From: an uncultured Porphyromonadaceae bacterium
GTDB taxonomy: Bacteria; Bacteroidota; Bacteroidia; Bacteroidales; Muribaculaceae
DNA: 64,000 bases
Reading direction: 5' to 3'
Assembly: GCA_937921035.1 (NCBI GenBank)
Contig: CALEUL010000012.1
Span: forward strand, 1 to 64,000
Shown here: positions 42,799-52,442 of the stretch, piece by piece
How positions within the stretch are numbered: position 1 is the first letter of the stretch
Layout of the letters: each line of letters starts with the position of its first letter
Made by a program: the position numbers and the translations under genes
Notes under the pieces: generated by a model
Seen by the model: the letters and a program-made list of their open reading frames with translations, nothing else
Databases searched by the model: none
Told to the model about the DNA's origin: nothing

Positions 42799-43962
42799 TT
42801 ATTTGATTAAGATTATATTGCCGTCGGCATCTTCAAAAATGCTGCCGTCGCTGTCCTCGAATGCGCACAGTGGGCCCGTGTCTTTCACGTCCAGGGCAAG
42901 CACCGCGCCGTAGCTTACGCTCAGAGCCTCGGTTGGTATTATCGGATTCATGCCGTGCGCTATCTGCGTGTACGACAGCGTGCCGCTTGCCTTGTTTGTG
43001 GCGATATACCATATCGGCAGCAGCTCACGCTCCGGATCCTGAAAAGTGCCTTGCCCGCCCCATATCGCTGCCTCAGGAGCGATGGACAAAAGGCCCGCGG
43101 GGATGTTCACCGGTATACCTACTATATCACACTCGAAGTAGGGTATGCGACGGATGAAAGACACTATCTTAGAGGGCGAGGCGTCTGTCAGCGCCACGCT
43201 TCCGGGGTTGCCGTCGGCGTCGTATTTGGCACGGCAGCGCAGGTGCAGCTCGTAGCCCATAAGGGTACGGTCTACCGTGCAGCTTGCGCCGTCGGCGGCT
43301 ACTGTTACTGCATAGTCCAGTACGGTGTCGGTGCCTGCCTGGGTCCATGTGTTGCTGTCGGGGCGAAAGATCTCCCATACAAAAGCACGGTTTGCAGTGG
43401 GGCATTCGTCCGAGCCAAGGCGCAGGCTCGCGTGCACCGTCTGCACGTCGGGGTCGACTAACGGATCATATAAGGTTTGGTCGGCGGCGTCCAGTACGAG
43501 CTGCGGCGCAAACTTGGTGGCATTGTTGCACACCACCGTAAACGTGCGCAGGATGGAATGCAGCTGCCCGGTTCGGGGGTCGCTGAACTCGGCATGGAAC
43601 TCCAGCGTGATAGGCACACGGGGCTGCGCGTTCTTCTTGACCTTGATTCGGCCTGCCTGGTCGCCGGTGGCCGTTATCTCGTAATCGGCGTTGGTGCTCT
43701 CGATAAGGGTTGAGGCGCCGCCGACTACCTCGTACCACTTCACGTTAGCCAACTGGTGGTTTATTCTGCCCGCGGTGATAAACTCGTCCTTATCCATGCA
43801 GCTTATTTGCGGCTGTATGATAAGCGGCGTAATGGTGTAGTCGGGCGTGTACGTAGAAGTGTCCGCGTTGTAGTTCTGTTTGTTGGGCACGGAACCGTCT
43901 ACCGCAAAACCGACGTTTATCTGCAGCGGTCGAAAATTAAAATCGATTCTTCTTGTTCTCAT
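42799..43962 (-). CDS. Tail-tip structural protein, unknown family
   Basis: A 387-residue, beta-rich protein that begins MRTRRIDFNFRPLQINVGF. It contains repeated sandwich-like stretches (ADYEITATGDQAGRIKVKKN, a polycystin/Ig-like run) and ends in an Asp-rich segment EDSDGSIFEDADGNIILIK whose first half could bind a divalent ion. I do not recognise the family. It is in the tail-fibre block between the 526- and 128-residue genes. Confidence 0.6.
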   Translation of the reverse strand: MRTRRIDFNFRPLQINVGFAVDGSVPNKQNYNADTSTYTPDYTITPLIIQPQISCMDKDEFITAGRINHQLANVKWYEVVGGASTLIESTNADYEITATGDQAGRIKVKKNAQPRVPITLEFHAEFSDPRTGQLHSILRTFTVVCNNATKFAPQLVLDAADQTLYDPLVDPDVQTVHASLRLGSDECPTANRAFVWEIFRPDSNTWTQAGTDTVLDYAVTVAADGASCTVDRTLMGYELHLRCRAKYDADGNPGSVALTDASPSKIVSFIRRIPYFECDIVGIPVNIPAGLLSIAPEAAIWGGQGTFQDPERELLPIWYIATNKASGTLSYTQIAHGMNPIIPTEALSVSYGAVLALDVKDTGPLCAFEDSDGSIFEDADGNIILIK

Positions 43963-43978
43963 TTCGTTGCCATATAAG

Positions 43979-45559
43979 TTAATATTCTATGATTGCTTGC
44001 TCCTGCGCCGCGGGATTGCCCATGCCGTCGCGCAGGGTTACAGTGGCTATGATCTTCACGGTTTTGGGTACGTAGCCGTTGAAGTCCATGTCGGCGGCGG
44101 TCAGGTGTATGGTTTTGCCCGCGCCGGCTCTCTTTATCGCCCATGCGTTATCGGACGCCGTGCGCGGCACACCCTGGGCGTCCTCGCTGTACCGTGTCCA
44201 CACTACATCGGTGTCAAGAATATCCTGCGTAATGTCGATGTTGTGCAGCCACGCGATTATTTCGAGGGTAAGGTCGAAATTGTCGGGATCGAACAGATAA
44301 TCCGTTTCGGCGAACTCCACCGTGAAATCGGGGTTGCCCTCTATCATGGCCCACTCGGTGCTGTTCCATGCCGGGGGATTGTGCGTGCCGGTTTTCATGC
44401 AGCGGTACTTGCAGCCGCGGTACCACACATCCGAAGTCTCGTATATCCCGGTGGCCGGGTTGATTGCTTCGCTGTAGTAGTCGGCAGTGGCGCTCCATTG
44501 CCCGCGGTCTACGAAGGTGGAAATCGGCTTACCGAAATGGTCGGTCTGTATAAAATCCTGCACCACGATACCGCGTGCGTAAAGATAATCTCGCCCGGGG
44601 ATAATAGGCAGTGTGGGGTCGCTCAGCAGGAACTCCGGGAGCGTGCCGAAGGTAGCGCCGTAATTGGTTTTGTCGATTATCGGCTTTGTTACACCGGTGA
44701 GCTTTACAATGCGCCCCTCGGTGCTCGACAGATACAGGCAGCTTTGGCGCGTCGGGTCGGTCTGATTGCCCCATCGTGCAATTTTCATCAACTCGCACGG
44801 CGGGTAATTCTTTCCCGCGGGCGTCTCGTTGTCGGGGTATAGAGTTACTTCTATGTAGTTGAGCGCGGCATTTACGCTGTTCACCCGGAGCCAACAGGTA
44901 TAATAAACACCGCTTCCGGCAGCGAGGGTGTTAACGATACCCTTCAACACATTGTTTTCGTGCTGCGCCGTATAATACCCGTCCCATTTGCTGTGCAGGT
45001 ACAGGCCGTAAGTGCCGTCGCCGTTGTCCACTACCCGGTCTATGGTGTCGCCCTCGGTGAGCAGTTGGTCGCCCTCGATGGTTGCCAGGCGGTTGACGAT
45101 ATACTCCATCGCCTCGAAGTAGCTTCGCACGCGCACCGATTCAAATTCGGAGTTGCCGTCCTTATCTATACCCGCACCCTTGCCGGCGTACATCGACTTA
45201 ACAAAATCGCCAAAGTGCGCGCCGTCCTTGAATACGGCCAGTGCCAGGGCGGCCAGTCCTTCCTTGAATGTGATGCGCCCCTCTGCCACATCGTCGGCTA
45301 TGCGGCTCAGGAACTGCTTGCGCGCCGGGCTGTCGGAATCGAGGTCGAAGGCCGTTGCGGCGTGGTCGGCCTCTATGGCGTGCTGTGCTTCCTTTGAAGT
45401 TCCGGCCACATCGGCGTAACCGGCCACATCGGCGCGCGCCGCATGTGCGGCCTCCTTGGTTACGCCGCCGGTAACGTAGCCGTTGCCGTTGGTGGCGATT
45501 CCGCTCTCGCTTGAGGCGCCGTAGTTTTTAGGCTTCTTTATCAGTTTAACGTCAATCAT
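43979..45559 (-). CDS. Tail protein with Ala-rich repeats and CBM5/12-like segment
   Basis: A 526-residue protein. The N-terminal ~70 residues hold an alanine-rich helical repeat (AAHAARADVAGYADVAG), a common tail-attachment helix in Bacteroidetes phages. The middle is beta-rich. At about 385-425 the stretch DVWYRGCKYRCMKTGTH, then PPAWNSTEW, closely follows the aromatic spacing of CBM5/12 chitin-binding modules. Probable minor tail or host-recognition protein. Overlaps the tail-hub gene by 8 bases. Confidence 0.68.
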   Translation of the reverse strand: MIDVKLIKKPKNYGASSESGIATNGNGYVTGGVTKEAAHAARADVAGYADVAGTSKEAQHAIEADHAATAFDLDSDSPARKQFLSRIADDVAEGRITFKEGLAALALAVFKDGAHFGDFVKSMYAGKGAGIDKDGNSEFESVRVRSYFEAMEYIVNRLATIEGDQLLTEGDTIDRVVDNGDGTYGLYLHSKWDGYYTAQHENNVLKGIVNTLAAGSGVYYTCWLRVNSVNAALNYIEVTLYPDNETPAGKNYPPCELMKIARWGNQTDPTRQSCLYLSSTEGRIVKLTGVTKPIIDKTNYGATFGTLPEFLLSDPTLPIIPGRDYLYARGIVVQDFIQTDHFGKPISTFVDRGQWSATADYYSEAINPATGIYETSDVWYRGCKYRCMKTGTHNPPAWNSTEWAMIEGNPDFTVEFAETDYLFDPDNFDLTLEIIAWLHNIDITQDILDTDVVWTRYSEDAQGVPRTASDNAWAIKRAGAGKTIHLTAADMDFNGYVPKTVKIIATVTLRDGMGNPAAQEQAIIEY

Positions 45560-48248
45560 TCCAAACCTCCTTTATCGTTAATTCGGCATAGCCGCCGATA
45601 AGATTGCGGCTGATTCCCTGCACATAAAATTCTTTATCAGGCATTGCCGGATGTCTGTAATGATGGAACAGCCCCACGGCGCCGTCGCTGTCTTTGAGTT
45701 TGTGCACCATCTGCAGGCGCGGTTTATGGTATTCCGTGTAATAGCTGTCGACATACAGCTGTTCGGCCTTCGCCTGCTGCTGTTTGTTACGGTCGTAGAT
45801 GGCAAGAAGGCCCGCGCCGGTGCCGAGGTCTAAGGGCGTGGAAAGTTTGACAGTATCGGTTACGCCTAACTGCTGACATTCGGCGGGCGTGAGGGCGCTG
45901 TTTATCTCAAATTCGATATCGTCCTTGCGGTTGACATAGGATTCGCGGGTGTCGCTCATATAGAGCAAATCGTTGTCGCCGGTGTTGTTTATAAGCCCGT
46001 TGTTGCTGTATATCTTTATTTGGAAAGACTTCATAAAGATACTGCTCACGTGCGCCAACAGGGGCACAGAATTTTCGTCCCATTGCGTATGTCGGAACCA
46101 TGTGGGATGCCGGCGCGTGATAACGCCCCACATGGTGTTCACCGGGCCTAATATCATGAAGCGCACGGCCCCGCTCACCTTGTCGCTCTTGCGTACCGGT
46201 ATGGCTATGCCCTCGGCGTCGATTCCGAGGGTGTAGTCTATATTGTTCTGCAGGTCGAATTCCGTACCTATCAGCTTATCGCCTATTTTGGGGTCGAAGC
46301 CGATAGTGAAACACTGCTGATAATATTCATCATCGTTGGCGCACTCCTGGCGCGTCTTGTATTTGCGCCACTGAAAATCACTCACACGACCCGCAGTGCC
46401 TGTCTCCACTACGCACTTATCGCCGATAATAAGCATGCAGGCAAGAACGGCCACTTTGGAAATTCTGTCCGCGCCATCGCCCACCGCGCTGTAATTGAAC
46501 TCGTACTGCTGCGGGCCGGTGCCGGTGAACGGCACAAGGCCGCGGGCGGTGCTTTCATCCCATACAGCATCCGCAAAGGGCGTGGCTGCTTTGTAGTATT
46601 TCTGCGTGTAGTATCGGCCATCGGCATTGTTGCGGCTCGGCACGGTTTTGTGCCACACCTCTAAGGGCGCGCCGGTGGCGCCGTCGGGGCGCTTCTGTTC
46701 GTCCCAGTACTCGGCGTCGTGCAGGGCCTTGTAGTCGCCCGAAAAATCCATAATCGGGTTCAGCGCCACTTTGCCCGATAACACTATATAATTAATGGTG
46801 TCGCTGTCCGAGGGCGAGTATATGCCGCCCGTTGTGCTTCCGTTGTACACGGCGCACGGCGCATTGTCCCGCAGGCTGCTTTCGGTCGGATAGGCGCCGG
46901 CCATATCGTCGGAGCCGTTGCCGTTCACGCTCACTACAAGATAATCGTCCATGTCTATCTTAGACACCGGGGCGTTGTCTGTTCCGTCAAGCTGATTTTC
47001 AACCTTGCCGAACGATACGATGGCCGCGCACGGCGCCTGCTGCATGTGATTCGGCAGCGCCTGCTGGTCGGCGTTGGCCGTGCAGTATTTATCCACCAAG
47101 TTCTCGCCGGTGGCGGCGTCCGGGAATGTCCAGTTGGGGTTATTCTTAACCTGCATGTACCAGTCTGTGATAGTGCAGCCGGAAGGATAATCCCTATTTA
47201 TATCGTGGCACATTCCATAGAATGCGCTGTATGCGGTTTGCCCCTCGCCGTCGGCTGAAAACTCCGTCAGATATTTTTGCCGGTTGGTGTAGGGTGAAGT
47301 CAGCGTCTCATCGTCCAAAGGGCTCTCTATAACGCTTTCTATGCTTTCCACGTTGCACGTAAGCAATATCTGATTGAATACCTCGCCTATGCTTATGGAG
47401 GTATCGGCGGCAGCGGCATTGCTCATGTCGAACTCGATGCAGCTCTTTGTGGTGGTTTTGGCGGCGCCGGTGGTGAGCTCCTGCCACGAAATGGCATGAC
47501 CGCTTTTCACGCTCTCCCAGGAAAAGATATAAAACTGCAGGCCATCCTGGACAATATGCAAGTTAAGATATTTCAGCACAGCCTCCAATACACGATCCTG
47601 CTGCCACACGCCATCTTCCTCGCCACCCAAAAACAGCAGTTCGGAGATGGACAGCCGCGTGAATATCGCGTGCGGGGCAGCGCCGGCCACCGATTTACTG
47701 CCGTCGTAATAGCACTGCACGCCGCCCGCGCCTATTATGTCGATTGCGGCGCACGCACCGCCGAGTATTTCGCCGATAATATCGCTGAACAACCGTTGGT
47801 CGGCATTCGCCTTCACCGCGCCGTAGAGCACGCCGGGGGTACTGATATTGCGATATTTCGAGTATTGCAACGCCGAAAGCACGTCGACGCACGACACCTC
47901 CAACTCGTCGTAGGCCTCATTATATGCCTGCGAATATGCCTGCGGCTCTATGAATCCGGCGAAAACGCATTTATCGCCTTTGAATATGTTCACTACGGCA
48001 TCCATGCACGAGGTGCAGAACAGTTCCGGTATGAAATTGCGCGTTAGCAGCCGAATGGTGGCCTGGCTGCGCAGCAGGTGGTCGAAGGTATCATTTACAC
48101 AGCTTGTAATCTCCACGGGGTTTGTAGTGAAATGGACGTCGCCGCCCGCGGCGCCTATCTCTACCTGCTGCGCGCGGCTGCCGCCTGTAACGATATGCAC
48201 CGCTACCGTCTCGCCTGCCTGCGTTGAAAAACTTCCATAAAGATACAT
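45552..48248 (-). CDS. Large tail-hub / tail-tip protein
   Basis: An 898-residue protein in the place of the distal tail and tail-associated proteins, directly after the tape measure. The N-terminal ~150 residues (LRSQATIRLLTRNF, VFKG-like NIFKGDKCVFAGFIEP, DVLSALQYSKY) resemble the hub fold seen in many Bacteroidetes phages. No peptidase or lysin motif is evident. Cysteines are more frequent than in neighbouring genes. The likely role is the tail-tip hub that carries the fibres. Confidence 0.75.
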   Translation of the reverse strand: MYLYGSFSTQAGETVAVHIVTGGSRAQQVEIGAAGGDVHFTTNPVEITSCVNDTFDHLLRSQATIRLLTRNFIPELFCTSCMDAVVNIFKGDKCVFAGFIEPQAYSQAYNEAYDELEVSCVDVLSALQYSKYRNISTPGVLYGAVKANADQRLFSDIIGEILGGACAAIDIIGAGGVQCYYDGSKSVAGAAPHAIFTRLSISELLFLGGEEDGVWQQDRVLEAVLKYLNLHIVQDGLQFYIFSWESVKSGHAISWQELTTGAAKTTTKSCIEFDMSNAAAADTSISIGEVFNQILLTCNVESIESVIESPLDDETLTSPYTNRQKYLTEFSADGEGQTAYSAFYGMCHDINRDYPSGCTITDWYMQVKNNPNWTFPDAATGENLVDKYCTANADQQALPNHMQQAPCAAIVSFGKVENQLDGTDNAPVSKIDMDDYLVVSVNGNGSDDMAGAYPTESSLRDNAPCAVYNGSTTGGIYSPSDSDTINYIVLSGKVALNPIMDFSGDYKALHDAEYWDEQKRPDGATGAPLEVWHKTVPSRNNADGRYYTQKYYKAATPFADAVWDESTARGLVPFTGTGPQQYEFNYSAVGDGADRISKVAVLACMLIIGDKCVVETGTAGRVSDFQWRKYKTRQECANDDEYYQQCFTIGFDPKIGDKLIGTEFDLQNNIDYTLGIDAEGIAIPVRKSDKVSGAVRFMILGPVNTMWGVITRRHPTWFRHTQWDENSVPLLAHVSSIFMKSFQIKIYSNNGLINNTGDNDLLYMSDTRESYVNRKDDIEFEINSALTPAECQQLGVTDTVKLSTPLDLGTGAGLLAIYDRNKQQQAKAEQLYVDSYYTEYHKPRLQMVHKLKDSDGAVGLFHHYRHPAMPDKEFYVQGISRNLIGGYAELTIKEVWND

Positions 48249-48253
48249 GGCCG

Positions 48254-50890
48254 TTAAATATTTATGTTTGTACGTTTCCCCGATTTGCTTGCTATGCGGG
48301 TTTCGTTGGCTAACACACAGATAATTTCGCGCCCGGACGCGCGAAGCGTGCCGCCGATAATCACAGGCTCGCCCGCCGGGTTGAGCATGCCGCGCAGCTT
48401 ATCGAGAGGCGCTATCACTTCCGGGTTGTTCGATGCCCCGGCGTACTCGCCGATAAGACCGACGGTGGGACCGCTCACTATGCCGCCGTCGGCAAACTTC
48501 GCCATACCCTTCACCGCTGAGACGGTGGCCGCGAGCTGCGCCAGGCCGGCGGCGCCGAAGCCTATCCACGCCCAGGGGCCCAATGACGCCGCGGCGGCCT
48601 GTGCTTGCGAGAAGGCCAGTATCATGTTTGCGATGGCCTGCGCGATGGTGCCGGCCACGTTAAGCTCCGGCAGTTCCAGGGCGTCGGCGAGGCCGGAAAA
48701 CGCCCCGGCCAATTCGCCTACGGCAGACGCGGCCTCGGCCATGCTCGCCTTGGTTTTCTTACCTACGCTTTCAAGGTATAGGTTTATATTTTCGAGCGCC
48801 GGTTTCAGGTCGCCGAGCTCCTCTATGTTGGTTTCAACTTTTAGATCAAACAGACCTTTGGCCGGGTCAACCTTCGGGCGCTCTAAGTGTTCGGGAAACT
48901 GGTAGTTGAACTCGATAATGCGTTTCTTGCGCTCCAGCCCCTGCAGCTCCTTGTACAGAGCCACGCGGCTGTTTGCGTCTACCTCAAGCTGTATCTTTGC
49001 CTTGATGTCGCTGATGCGCTTGCTGATATCGGCGAGCGAACCGCGCGGCGCTTCCGCCTTGTCGGGCTTACCTTTGACGGCGGGTACGTTTCTCGTGGCC
49101 GTTATCACCACGCCCTGCTCCTTCTGCTGCTTTGCCTGCGCCTGCTTTATGGCCTCTTTCAGACGTTTGTTTTGGGCGATAAGGCTGCGGCGTTCGGCGA
49201 GTGCCTGCTGGCCCTGCGCCTCGGTTACTATCTTCCCGGAAGCCGCGAGGGCGGCTATCTCTTTAATGCGCGCCGAATTTTTATTCATGGCCTCACGCAG
49301 GCGCGCGATGCGGTCCTCGTAGGATTCGCCTTCGCGTACTTCTGTCGTGTCGTAGCCCTCAGAAGCGACAGCCGCGGCGCCCTTGAAGTTGAGGCCCTTC
49401 CCGGCGTTGGCAGCTTTCTCCGTGGCCTCGGCGGCGGAGTTGGCCGAATTAGTCAACTTCTCGAAAAGAATCGCCAGGCCCGTGATCACGGCGCCCACGC
49501 CGGTAGCCATAGCCAGGCCGCGAAGCGCGATTTTTAATGCCGTGGCACTCACGGCACCAGCCCGCATGGATGAACCGAAAACACGTATTACCGCGGCGGC
49601 AGATCTGCCGCGCAGGCCTAATGCTATCATCGCCACGTTGGCTACTTTTGCCCTCGCGGCCACCAAAGCCTGCTGAATGTTGAGCTGCTTGAAGGTGGTG
49701 ATAAGGATGGCCGCACTCGAACCGGTGCTGAGTAGCCCCGAAGTGAAATTGATATATGGCTGCGCCGCGGACGTAACACCCGCCACCACGTCGATGACGG
49801 CGGCCCACTGGTTGCGCAGCATCTGATTCACCGCACCTCCCGTGCTCGCCATTTCTTCGTATGCCGCCGACATGGTGCCGGCGCTGTTTTCCATGTTGGC
49901 TACGTTCTCGGCGAACTTGTCGGCCAACTCGCCCTGCAGGGGTATAAGGGCGCGTATGGCACGGGCGCTGCCGAACAGTCGGCCATACACTTCCTGCTCC
50001 AGTACGCCAGACGCCGCCGAATATTCCTTAACGCTGCGGTCCAACTGCACGAGGAACTGACGGAAGCCGCCGGCGGCCGTGATTGCGGCGGCGTCGAACT
50101 GTATGCCCATTTCGCCGGCCATCTTCGCGGCATCGCTGCTCGGCTTAACCAGGGAACTGAATATAGCGGCCAACTGGGTAGAGACTTCGGCAGTGTTACC
50201 GCTTACGCCCGTAAGCGTGGCGAAGGAGCCCATAAGTTCGTTTACCGACACCCCCAACACGGCGGCATTACCGGCCACCGTCGGCAGCGATTCGGCCAAC
50301 TGCTCGAAGGTCGTAACACCATTTTTGGCCGTAAGCTGTATTTTGTCCTGGATATCGGCGGCGGCGCTCCACTGCAGGCCGTAGTTCTTGATGATGGTAG
50401 ACGTTACGCCCACCACCTTATTAATATCTGCTAAGCCGCCCACCGCCGAGCGGGCCGAGGTTTTCAGGTACTCTATCCAGTTATCCTCCGGCACGCCGTT
50501 GGATATTGTCTGATAGAGGCCGTTAGCCAGCAGGTCGCGGGCGATAGGTATTTCTTTGGCAAGCTCGGCCACCTCGCTTTTGAGCTGCTTGAACCCCGCG
50601 GCGTCTTTGCTTGCCATAGTGTTGGCCTCGCGCATGGCCTTGCTGAATCCCAGGCTCTCGCTTGTGATGGCATTCAACTGGCTGCTTATCTGACTGACGG
50701 CGCGATCCACGCTCTGCAAACCCTGAACGGCGGCACTCCAATTCACCAGCGACGTTTTTAACGCCTCGGACTGTTCAAGCGTGGAATGCATGATAGTACG
50801 CAGGCCGTTGGCGTCGCGCGCTATCGCCTTGAAGCCTTTGCTGTCGCCGTCAAGCTTGAATGTGATTGATATGGTGCCGTTTCCTGCCAT
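48254..50890 (-). CDS. Tail tape measure protein
   Basis: An 878-residue protein with the classical features: a long helical, Ala-rich body, phage-minor-tail motifs (GLYQTISNGVP, VGVTSTIIKNYGL, FATLTGVSGNTAEVSTQLAA) and hydrophobic stretches near 390-480 and 770-810. It sets tail length; by the usual ratio this length suggests a tail of about 130 nm (estimate). It ends in a small globular part. It follows the frameshifted chaperone genes, as expected. Confidence 0.93.
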   Translation of the reverse strand: MAGNGTISITFKLDGDSKGFKAIARDANGLRTIMHSTLEQSEALKTSLVNWSAAVQGLQSVDRAVSQISSQLNAITSESLGFSKAMREANTMASKDAAGFKQLKSEVAELAKEIPIARDLLANGLYQTISNGVPEDNWIEYLKTSARSAVGGLADINKVVGVTSTIIKNYGLQWSAAADIQDKIQLTAKNGVTTFEQLAESLPTVAGNAAVLGVSVNELMGSFATLTGVSGNTAEVSTQLAAIFSSLVKPSSDAAKMAGEMGIQFDAAAITAAGGFRQFLVQLDRSVKEYSAASGVLEQEVYGRLFGSARAIRALIPLQGELADKFAENVANMENSAGTMSAAYEEMASTGGAVNQMLRNQWAAVIDVVAGVTSAAQPYINFTSGLLSTGSSAAILITTFKQLNIQQALVAARAKVANVAMIALGLRGRSAAAVIRVFGSSMRAGAVSATALKIALRGLAMATGVGAVITGLAILFEKLTNSANSAAEATEKAANAGKGLNFKGAAAVASEGYDTTEVREGESYEDRIARLREAMNKNSARIKEIAALAASGKIVTEAQGQQALAERRSLIAQNKRLKEAIKQAQAKQQKEQGVVITATRNVPAVKGKPDKAEAPRGSLADISKRISDIKAKIQLEVDANSRVALYKELQGLERKKRIIEFNYQFPEHLERPKVDPAKGLFDLKVETNIEELGDLKPALENINLYLESVGKKTKASMAEAASAVGELAGAFSGLADALELPELNVAGTIAQAIANMILAFSQAQAAAASLGPWAWIGFGAAGLAQLAATVSAVKGMAKFADGGIVSGPTVGLIGEYAGASNNPEVIAPLDKLRGMLNPAGEPVIIGGTLRASGREIICVLANETRIASKSGKRTNINI

Positions 50891-50894
50891 GCTG

Positions 50895-51550
50895 TTAGGA
50901 GTTTTGTTCGCCGTCTAAAAGGCGGGCGACTTCTTCAAATCGTTTTTGCTGTTCCTCGGCTGTGAGCTTGGGGGCCTCGCCTCGGCGGATTGTGTTTTTC
51001 TTGTCCCAGGGCAGCGGCAAAAGCTGCTGTGGGGTTATCTTCTTATTCACGTGCGGCTGTATAGCTATCGTCGCCACGATTCGGGCGCGCTCCCATGCCT
51101 CGCGGTTTTGTCCCTCGTGCATTTGACGCCACGCCCGGCAGATGCCCTCGAACTCGTCGTAGTAGCAATTGCAAAAATCATCGCGCGACATGCCTATACA
51201 GCCCACGGCTATGCCTAAAAGGTCGTAGACCCCTAAAGGCTTTTTTTTTCATCGGCATCCTCGGCGCCAGGGGCGGCCGGGGCATCGGCATTGACGGCCT
51301 CGTTCCACGCCGCCATATCTTCGGGCGCTATATTGTCGGCGAAGTCCATAAGCGACATGTCGAACGGTTTGCCCTCACGTTTGGCCGCCGAGGCCACGCA
51401 GCACCAAAGGAAGGTGCACAGGTCGGTGAAACTTGTTGCTTCAATCTCGGTGATCTCGCGGCCTGTCTGCTCCTTGAAACGCAGCATAGCCCCCATAGTG
51501 GGGCTACAGGGGTATGCCGTGCCGTTGATAATTATTTCGAGCTTCTTCAT
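50895..51550 (-). CDS. Tail assembly chaperone GT fusion (by -1 frameshift)
   Basis: The second frame (50895-51206 from its first possible start, open up to the slip site) is read as an extension of the upstream chaperone after a -1 shift at the A9 run. The fused part continues KPLGVYDLLGIAVGCIGMS into a helical T domain with DDFCNCYYDEFEGICRAW, like lambda gpT. This makes a G-T protein of about 217 residues that loads the tape measure. If no shift happened, the T frame would have to start at a weak GTG. Confidence 0.8.
51233..51550 (-). CDS. Tail assembly chaperone G
   Basis: A 105-residue protein with the small alpha/beta start typical of gpG-like chaperones (MKKLEIIINGTAYPCSPTM), then helices with TGREITEIEATSFTDLCTFLW. 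It ends just after the slip site (DEKKSL). It overlaps the tail-tube gene by 4 bases. It is the major, non-shifted product. Confidence 0.82.
   Translation of the reverse strand: MKKLEIIINGTAYPCSPTMGAMLRFKEQTGREITEIEATSFTDLCTFLWCCVASAAKREGKPFDMSLMDFADNIAPEDMAAWNEAVNADAPAAPGAEDADEKKSL
51241..51250 (-). promoter_or_regulatory. Programmed -1 frameshift site (A9 run)
   Basis: The minus strand reads GAA AAA AAA AGC CTT TAG, so A-AAA-AAA is in slippery phase two codons before the stop. Slipping back one base joins the two frames exactly. The following bases can fold (GCCTTT..GGC), a possible stimulator. Confidence 0.8.
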
Positions 51551-52029
51551 GATGCTTCGCCCTCGGGGGTGGTTTCGGTAATTGCGGTGTCGTCTAAGGT
51601 CTCGGGCTCGCCGTCGTTCTCGAAGTTGGCGCTGTAGGTAGCGTTGTCCTGGGCGCCGGCCACTTCCTCAAGCGAGGAGATAACAAACTGGCCCACGAGA
51701 TAGGGCTCGGTGCTTTTCTCGCGCTCAAGGCATTTGAGCTTCACGGATTTACCCTTAATCCATTCCTTGAACAGACCTTTGAAGCCGGTTTCTGCCTCGT
51801 TGTAGAAACGCAGGCCTTCGGTGGCAATGGAGATAGACAGGCCGGTTACCACCTTGCCCTTCCATAATCCGGACGAAACGGGTTTGGACGCCACCGGCTT
51901 AACAGCCACGTCCTTTGTCTCGCTGTTAAACGTTGACGTGTGAGTGGTGCAATGGCCGATAGCCTTATCGTTGACATACAGAAGTAAGTCGCTGCCGTTG
52001 ACGTACCCGGTTTTTGTTGTTGTCGCCAT
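51547..52029 (-). CDS. Major tail tube protein
   Basis: A 160-residue tail-tube protein of the kind common in Bacteroidetes siphophages: MATTTKTGYVNGSDLLLYVNDKA at the start (shown as two parts, the second NGSDLLLYV), a beta-barrel core, then an acidic C-terminus. It polymerises on the tape measure. Position between tail terminator and chaperones supports it. Confidence 0.85.
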   Translation of the reverse strand: MATTTKTGYVNGSDLLLYVNDKAIGHCTTHTSTFNSETKDVAVKPVASKPVSSGLWKGKVVTGLSISIATEGLRFYNEAETGFKGLFKEWIKGKSVKLKCLEREKSTEPYLVGQFVISSLEEVAGAQDNATYSANFENDGEPETLDDTAITETTPEGEAS

Positions 52030-52049
52030 AAAAATTGAAATTTAGATTG

Positions 52050-52442
52050 TTACATTTTTACGTTGAATATCAGCTGCTGCACAAAGGCGTCATCCTGATA
52101 GGCTTCCTCGCTCTCGGCGAGATAGCAGGAACTGAGGCGCATGCCGCCGTGTTCGGCGCTTACATAATCGAGAGCCGCGCGCACTGCCTCGGCAAGTTCG
52201 ACACCTTCACCGTAGCGCGCCGTGAAGCATAATATCTCTATCTGCACTTCGTCGGCGCCGGGTTGCCCGCTTTTCTGCGGGACGGGGGTAAGCGCCGCAC
52301 GACGATAGAGAATATAGGGCAGCTCGGCGCTGTCGGCGGCTACCGGAAAAACCTTGTTGGTTCTTTTCGCTACTTCGGCGTCCTCTAACAGTACGGCGCG
52401 GATAATCGCCCCGGCGCTGAGTGATGTTTTAGGTACAGCCAT
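52050..52442 (-). CDS. Tail completion / terminator protein (DUF3168-like)
   Basis: A 130-residue protein. It starts with ISTTT-free MAVPKTSLSAGAIIRAVLL, then ELPYILYRRAALTPVPQK and a segment EILCFTARYGEGVELAEAV that follows the DUF3168 pattern. Such proteins cap the tail for joining to the head. Overlaps the gp10-like gene by 14 bases. Confidence 0.75.
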   Translation of the reverse strand: MAVPKTSLSAGAIIRAVLLEDAEVAKRTNKVFPVAADSAELPYILYRRAALTPVPQKSGQPGADEVQIEILCFTARYGEGVELAEAVRAALDYVSAEHGGMRLSSCYLAESEEAYQDDAFVQQLIFNVKM

